Below the pieces are notes generated by a model. The model saw only the letters and a list, made by a program, of their open reading frames with translations. It had not been told where the DNA came from and did not search any database. A DNA stretch of 64,000 nt from Buddleja alternifolia (taxonomy: Eukaryota > Streptophyta > Magnoliopsida > Lamiales > Scrophulariaceae). The stretch spans positions 30,547,154-30,611,153 of the forward strand of contig CM033396.1 in NCBI GenBank assembly GCA_019426215.1, given 5' to 3'. Shown here piece by piece: positions 57,968 through 64,000 of this stretch. Position 1 is the stretch's first letter. Every line of letters begins with the position of its first letter. The position numbers were made by a program, and so were the translations under genes.

Positions 57968-58470
57968 AGGATTTCGAATACCCAAACAGCGGCGATGGAG
58001 GATTTCGAGAGGATTTTGCTACCAATTAACGTCTGCAACACAACGTGAGAAAATGGGGAAGAAGACACTGAAGTGGGAACAATTCTGGGCAGTGAGCGTT
58101 ATTCTGTCGAAATTTGAGGATTTTTTTTGTCTTTTCACACTCATTAGGGGGTGAATCCAAATTTTAAATAGGGTTTGGGGTATTTCTTGAATTCTATTTC
58201 TTTCCAAGTTTCCGAAATAAATAAATAGAAAACCCCCCACTACTTGAAGTCTTGGACTCGGACGTTCCCATTCAATTCCCGCCAAACCCACGAACAGCTG
58301 TATGCCATCTCCAACCGCCATAGCTCCATCTTCCTCTCTTTCTTCACCCTTCCAACACTTCACAACAAATCTGTTACTTATAACTGAAACCCACCTGTAA
58401 ATCCCACATCATCTAAATAAAAAACCCTCATCAATCAAAACCCTCTTCAAAATTTCAAGATCGCACTCCA
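57968..58470 (+). promoter_or_regulatory. Upstream region and 5' UTR of the rhomboid-like gene
   Basis: Non-coding. No single convincing TATA box; CTTCCCATTC-like pyrimidine-rich sequence dominates 58320-58470. The ATG at 58471 lies in CTCCAATGGC, a good plant context. Confidence 0.35.
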
Positions 58471-61214
58471 ATGGCTGAAGCCCCAATACCGCAAACCCAG
58501 ATCGACATCAAGCCAATCCAAGCACGAATGTCGGTCGAACTCACCGCCGAAGAACTGCTCAAAGAACAGAGAGTCCCATTCCCCTTCTTCAGGCCTCTCT
58601 CACACAGAAAGGAAAACACTTGGGTTATCTCTGTTTTCGTCATCCTTCATTTGATTGCATTTGCCGCCACCATGATCGTCAATGATTGTTGGCGAAACTC
58701 TCATACGCAGTGTGCGTTCAAGCAGCTCGGGAGGTTCTCGTTTCAGCCGCTTGATGAGAATCCCCTTCTCGGCCCCTCGGCTTCTTCGTGAGTCTTTATC
58801 GTCTTGTTTTAGGTTTCGCCTAGTTTGCGTTTATCTGAATCAATTTGGTGGCCCATTTGTTAACTCTTTGAGTTTCTCAAATCGATTAGTTGTTTTTCAG
58901 TTTCTTGGATCAAGGTGTTGTTATGTTAAGTAGATTAGATTTAGGTTTCGTATCACAAATATGTTTATCAGACAGGGTAATAATGAGTTTATTGATGTGT
59001 TGTCACTCATGAATAGATGTTTTCTCTATTTGATTCGGTATATTTTTCTTGATGATTAGTTCTTATTTTGTTTATCGTCTTATTTAAGATTTTGCCTCTG
59101 GATTATCGTGTTCTAGTTTGCGTTTATCTGAATCAATTTGGTGGCCCATATATGAATGTTTGAGTTTCTCGAATCGATTTGTTATTTTTCAGTTTCTTGG
59201 ATCAAAGTGTTGTTAAGTAGATTGAATTTGGGTTTCATATCACAAGTATGAATTTATTTGGTTAGTCTTCGATTTCCTTGAACCAATTTCATGTTAAAAG
59301 ATTGGTTTTGATTTCATAATATTGATGTGTTGTCATTCATGAATAGATGTCTTCCTGATTTGATCCGGTATATTTTTCTTGATGGTTAGTTCATATTTTG
59401 TTTATCGTCTTTATTGTCTTATTTAAGATTCTCTTTCGGTTGTCTTGAATATACTTGTTATATTGCTGGATGAATTGATGATTACATTGAAACATGGGTT
59501 TCTTAAAATGGTTTAGTTTGCGTTTATCTGAATCAATCTGGTGGCCTATGTGTTAATTTATAAGTTTCTCGAATCAATTTGTTGTTTTTCAATTTCTTGG
59601 GTCAAAGTGTTGTTAAGTAGATTGAACTTGGGTTTCGTATCACAAATATTTTACCAAACAGTGTAATTATTAGTTTATTGAAGATATGTTGATCTTTAAT
59701 GTCTTCTATCTACGTATTTGGTTTGTCTTTGATATCCTTGAACCCATTTGATGTTTAAGAATTTGATATTGATTTTTATTTTATTTTATTATATTGATGT
59801 GTTGTCATTCATGAATCGATGTATTTGTGATGATTTGATTCTATATATGATTCATTAGTATTCTGTTTTATCTATTTTATTGTAACTGTGGAATTGCACA
59901 AAGCTTCTAATCATTGCATAGTGAGGAATTGGATCTATTTGTTGGATAATCGAGAAATTTACATTGTTGGTGTAGGCTCAATGCAATGGGGGCTCTTCGT
60001 CAGAGATATATTGTAAAAGATCATCAATTGTGGCGTCTTTTCACAAGCCCGTGCTTGCATGCAGGGCTCTTCCATTTTATCATCAATCTCTCTTGTATAG
60101 TTTTTGTTGGAGTTCACATGGAACAAGAATTCGGACCATGTAAACTTTCTCCTCCTAATCATTTTTACTCTTATAGAAAAGATTGAAATCGAATTCCACG
60201 TATCCAAAAAATAACTTATCTTATTCCTTCTTCCATCTTTTTATAGTAAGGATTGGAGTTATCTACATACTATCATCTCTTGCCGGTAGTTCAGTGGCTA
60301 CTCTATTTCTCCAAGATAGATCCTCAGTTGCTTCTTCTGGTGCATTATTTGGATTGCTTGGGGCGACATTATCTGGGCTTATCTGGAATTGGAAATTTTA
60401 CACTAAAAAGGTTTTAAATATTTCATTACTAGGGTTAATCTTTGATATTTTGTATGTTGACTTGGACTGATGGTACCTTGCATGAACAAATTGCAGTTTG
60501 CAACTATTGTGGTCCTTTTCGCCATCTTGATGTTAAATGCCATTCTTGGTTTGATGCCATATGTCAACAATTTTTCAAATATCGGGGGATTTATATCAGG
60601 GCTCCTCGCCGGTTTTATGTTCCTATTCAAGCCTCAAGTGGGAAAAGCATATCAAACGAAAGGAGGTATATTTGAATATAATGTCAAGAATTCAGTCAAA
60701 ATCAAGATCAAGCAGAAGTTGGACAAACCGGTCTTAAGGAGTGTCTCTCTTATGATCTTCAGTCTTCTGTGAGTTTTTTTTTTTTTTAAAAATCAGTATC
60801 ATTTTAATTTTTTTCCTTTGTTGGGGTGAAATATTATAGTTTGTTCTTAATCATGCAGATTTGCGGGAGTTGCTGTGGCAGTTCTTCAAGGCATAAATGT
60901 GAACAAATACTGTAGTTGGTGCCACTATATTGATTGCGTTCCCATGAAGTGGTGGAGCTGCAGTAGTAAAACTATGGCTTGTGAGGTATCGTAACAATAA
61001 ACTTACTTAAAATTATAGTACCTCCCGATAAATTTTGGCAAAAATGATGAAATAGATGTTTCTAACCATATATGTATTCTGGTTTGTGCAGACAATGATA
61101 AGCTCAGAGCAGTTAACTTTAACTTGCTCTGAGAATGGCAAGTTCAGAGTGTTGCCCTCTGCCAACATTTCACGAGGAAGAATTGAGGACTTATGCGATC
61201 TCATATGCTCGTAG
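58471..61214 (+). CDS. RBL-like: Rhomboid-like membrane protein, catalytic His replaced (probably inactive)
   Basis: Exons 58471-58787, 59976-60139, 60247-60410, 60497-60768, 60859-60985 and 61092-61214 join to 388 aa with GT-AG introns. The cytosolic N-terminus leads to TM1 at about 51-70 (WVISVFVILHLIAFAATMIV). The rhomboid core keeps WRLFTSPCLHAGLFHFIINL with the HxxxxHxxxN pattern. The serine motif is SSGALFGLLGA with S191 in the catalytic position, but GxSG reads AxSG. TM6 reads NFSNIGGFISG, putting N243 where active rhomboids have His (AHIGG). Without that His the Ser-His dyad cannot form, so proteolysis is unlikely. The C-terminal CSWCHYIDCVP...WWSC Cys-rich segment is typical of plant RBL1-7-type proteins. 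Location is probably Golgi/secretory or plasma membrane (family inference). Intron 1 (1.19 kb) has internal repeats. Confidence 0.92.
58815..59800 (+). repeat. Three degenerate repeats within rhomboid intron 1
   Basis: Blocks beginning TAGTTTGCGTTTATCTGAAT occur at about 58821, 59114 and 59514. Each is followed by TTTCTTGGATCAA, TGTTGTTAAGTAGATT and, in two or three copies, ATTGATGTGTTGTCATTCAT. Spacing is about 293 and 400 bp. Confidence 0.8.
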
Positions 61215-62178
61215 AAGACTGCAATTTGTATAGGCAAACACGCATACAAACAAACACGAGATATGACAGTGAAAAACTGTTTTTTTTGTTGTTGTTGTTG
61301 GGCATTGGAATGTATTAGTCCATCTCATTCTTTTGTAGTGGGTATATTGAGAATTGAATACAAATTTGGGTAAAAGAAGCTGGTAATAATGTACAGAATG
61401 TTGCTCTATGTTTTCTTCATGCTAGTTTCAGAGTTGTATCATTTATGCTATTGTGTTCTTTTCTCAAATTGGAGCTCCAAATCATTCACTGTTATTCTCA
61501 ATAGATTGTATTTAATAGTGAAGGACCAGCATATTTGAACACCAAAATAAATTTCTAAATAGTCAATGGAGCAGTATAGGTAGTTTTTTTATAAAGAAAT
61601 TCTAGTGCATATTGGGTCCTCCTTGGTCCTTACCAAAGGTCAGCACGTGAGAAATGTTATAATACTTGACTTATGATTATATTAGTGTTATAGAAATAGA
61701 CTTGAACAAGATTTTTCTATTATTAATGTTGTATCTTGTGTAAAAACATAAAATATAGTAAAAAAAACTAAACTATTCAAAACATAAATTATAAGATAAA
61801 AATTTGAGAAACCAAAGGGGGAAATTTTATGCAAACCATTTGGGCGCCACCCAAGTAAAATTGTGAACTAATTGCTCAAATGAGGCCTAATAAACTAAAT
61901 AGTCACTTTTGATCAATTGTTTTGCAGCCATGCTCCGGTTACAATTTTTTGATCTAGTTCGATATGGCATAAGGGGAGGAATTTAACGTTACCACCTCCA
62001 GTAGAATTGTGAGCTAATAAATGAGAATATTTATATGATTATGTGGTAAAGTTTAAATATTGACATTATTATGTGTAATTTAACTATACATGTTTTAAAT
62101 AGACATTACTCAAGTAGATGGTATCTCATGAATGTTCCATCAAACTTTGGGGCTAAATTGACATTATTATGTGTAATC
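61215..62178. other. Intergenic DNA downstream of the rhomboid-like gene
   Basis: The first part is likely 3' UTR. No other supported feature. Confidence 0.5.
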
Positions 62179-62841
62179 TAGGGGTGTAAGTTGAGCCGAG
62201 TCAGTTCGACTCGAGCTCGAGCTCGAGCCTATTTATTTCTTCAGAAAGCTCGCGAGCTTCTTCATAATTTTTATATATATTTATTTTTATATTATAAATA
62301 TTAATTATATATATATATATATATATTAAATTTTAACTATGAAATTCAATTCAGCAAAAATAGAAACCCTATCTCTTTCAAAAGTCACGCAGTCATGCAG
62401 GGAGACTAGAAAGAAACCCTCCTCTTCTCACAGTCACGCAGCTACGCCTCTGTCACCTCCGTCTCCGTCCGTCATCACCTAGGTCACCTCCTCACTCACC
62501 TCCGTCAACTGCAACCCAGCCGCTGCGCAGCTCCTCACCTCCATCACTATGCAGCGCCTCGCCTCCATCCACCTCCGTCGCCGCAAACCGCCACCAAACC
62601 TTTGTTCACCCCAATAATTTTCGTCTGCTATATTTCTTTTCAATTCAAATGCTTTGATTCTGTTTTTCAATTGCAAGAATGTATGAATGTGTGAATCAAT
62701 AGATTTACTAATTGATTTGTTTACTTGCACTGCCGTTTGTTCGAGCTCGGCTCTGCTCGAGCTCCTCAAAGTCTAGCTCGATGAGCTTGTGCCTGGCAAA
62801 ATCGCGAGGCTCGACTCGAGCGTGGCTCGTTTACACCCCTA
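62179..62841. mobile_element. hAT-type MITE, 663 bp
   Basis: The ends TAGGGGTGTAA and TTACACCCCTA are perfect 11-bp inverted repeats. The perfect 8-bp TSD GTGTAATC is at 62171-62178 and 62842-62849. Subterminal zones are packed with GAGCTCGAGCTCG-like words in both orientations. No transposase. Confidence 0.93.
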
Positions 62842-62849
62842 GTGTAATC

Positions 62850-63664
62850 TAACAATACATGTTTTAAATAGAAATTACTTTGAAGTCTAACTTATTGGCC
62901 AACAATGATTGGGGCTAAATTTTTAGAATAAACGGATATTTGTGATTTGCACACCAATTTTTTGGGACTAATTTCTGTTGACTATACACATATAATTCTG
63001 ATGTATCAACACGTGGGATCCCCACAAATTGTATTAGAATCACTCCTAAAGACCCTAAAATGTAGCTCATTCGCCCACGATGAATGAGTTATAAATTCCA
63101 CGGATAATTGTAACTAACATATATATTGTCATGTTCGAGGCCCGCGAATTCGTTGAAGCGATGTGTGTCTCCAAATTCACTAAGCGTAATCTTGAGTTGA
63201 ACATTTAAACTATGATCCAAAATGAATATACACTTAAGTTCTTAGGTAGTTTTTTCCTTTGCAATTTTCCCATGTGGTATGGTAACGATGGAGCTTCACA
63301 ATCACCCACCCTTCATAACATGGACGTCGCGACATGACTCTGTCCAGGACCCGTAGACAAGCGTTGGGACGTTAGGAATCTAGCAGTAACTCCCATTGGC
63401 TCAAAAGGTCACTCATGTTTTTTGGCCCGCGGGTTCAAAGGGTGACTCTCACATGCATCGTGCTTTGGGCCTACGAGCATGTTGGATGTAATGCGTGCCT
63501 TCTAACCTACTGAGCATAACCTTTAGTTGAACATTCAAACCACGGTCCAAAATGAATATACACAGTTACACTTGAGTTCCTAAGCAGTTGCTTATAAAAT
63601 ATTTGTTTCTTTGCAATTTTTGCCATGTGGGATCGTAACGACGGGGCTTCACACATACAATCTA
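62850..63664. other. Non-coding DNA with a diverged direct duplication
   Basis: Two diverged blocks about 330 bp apart share CCAAAATGAATATACAC (63220 and 63548), TTTGCAATTTT, CATGTGG and ACGATGGAGCTTCACA/ACGACGGGGCTTCACA. No gene is supported. Confidence 0.6.
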
Positions 63665-64000
63665 TGGGATAATTGCATTGACCTCCCCTGAATTATGGAC
63701 ATTTGACATCCACACCCCTCATTTTTAGTATATTTGCAAGGACCTCCCCTCTCTTCAATTCTTCCATTATATTTACTAGTTAAAGACTGTCATACCCTTC
63801 CTCTTTTATTTTAAAAAAGTTAACTTTCACTAAATAATGTATTGGAGAGTGAGTAATTATCAAAGTATCATCAAATGATATAATAATGAAGCATCACAAT
63901 TAAGAATTTTTGAAAATACAACTCTAAACTCCTAAAAGAAAATACTTCTAAGGTAATTATGAACTTTCTTTGGTGATCTAAAAATCTTATTGCTTACGTA
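63665..64000. mobile_element. Left end of a GGGATAATT-type Mutator-like element, cut by the window edge
   Basis: GGGATAATTGCATTGACCTC resembles the ends of the elements at 14721, 21419 and 46309. Its other end is not in the window, so extent is unknown. Confidence 0.4.

Overview
This is a plant nuclear genome window, almost certainly a eudicot. The evidence is AT-rich intergenic DNA, GT-AG introns, three plant-family genes split into many exons, and a dense layer of plant transposons (Ty1/copia, LINE, tRNA-derived SINEs, CACTA, hAT, Mutator-type, Tourist and Stowaway-like elements). Nothing looks organellar or bacterial. I cannot name the species.

Four host genes can be assembled from the sequence. 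(1) A two-AP2-domain transcription factor of the WRINKLED3/WRINKLED4 type on + (891-4438, 8 exons including a 9-nt microexon, 358 aa). (2) A Tubby-like protein resembling TULP8, which lacks an F-box, on - (16995-14578, 9 exons, 412 aa). (3) A membrane-anchored GH28 polygalacturonase-like protein on - (25579-20846, 5 exons, 484 aa). (4) A rhomboid-like membrane protein on + (58471-61214, 6 exons, 388 aa) whose catalytic His is replaced by Asn. They are unrelated single genes, not an operon or pathway cluster. A fifth locus of possible exons at 47.7-48.8 kb is weak and unrecognised.

The rest is a layered transposon landscape. 5.4-14 kb: copia LTR remnant, fold-back and Mutator-type elements, and a three-level nest (SINE inside a Stowaway-like element inside a longer inverted-repeat element). 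17-20 kb: Tourist-like MITE and a 700-bp fold-back. 26.1-26.7 kb: two different tRNA-derived SINEs with 13-14 bp target duplications. 27.5-37.4 kb: an old, broken copia element split by a second copia element with identical LTRs. 37.6-40.2 kb: a hAT-type container holding a fold-back element and Helitron-like ends. 41.35-42.6 kb: a non-autonomous CACTA element with a large palindrome. 42.76-44.7 kb: an internally deleted LTR element whose 5' LTR is split by a 5'-truncated LINE. 44.8-58 kb: tandem repeats, decayed C48-peptidase-like transposon ORFs, a 1.1-kb retroposon and a 1.5-kb solo LTR.

Most mobile elements are defined by boundaries read from the sequence: terminal repeats plus target-site duplications (TSDs). 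Host-gene exon junctions were chosen so that every intron is GT-AG and the reading frame is continuous. All functions are inferred from recognised motifs; no database search was run.
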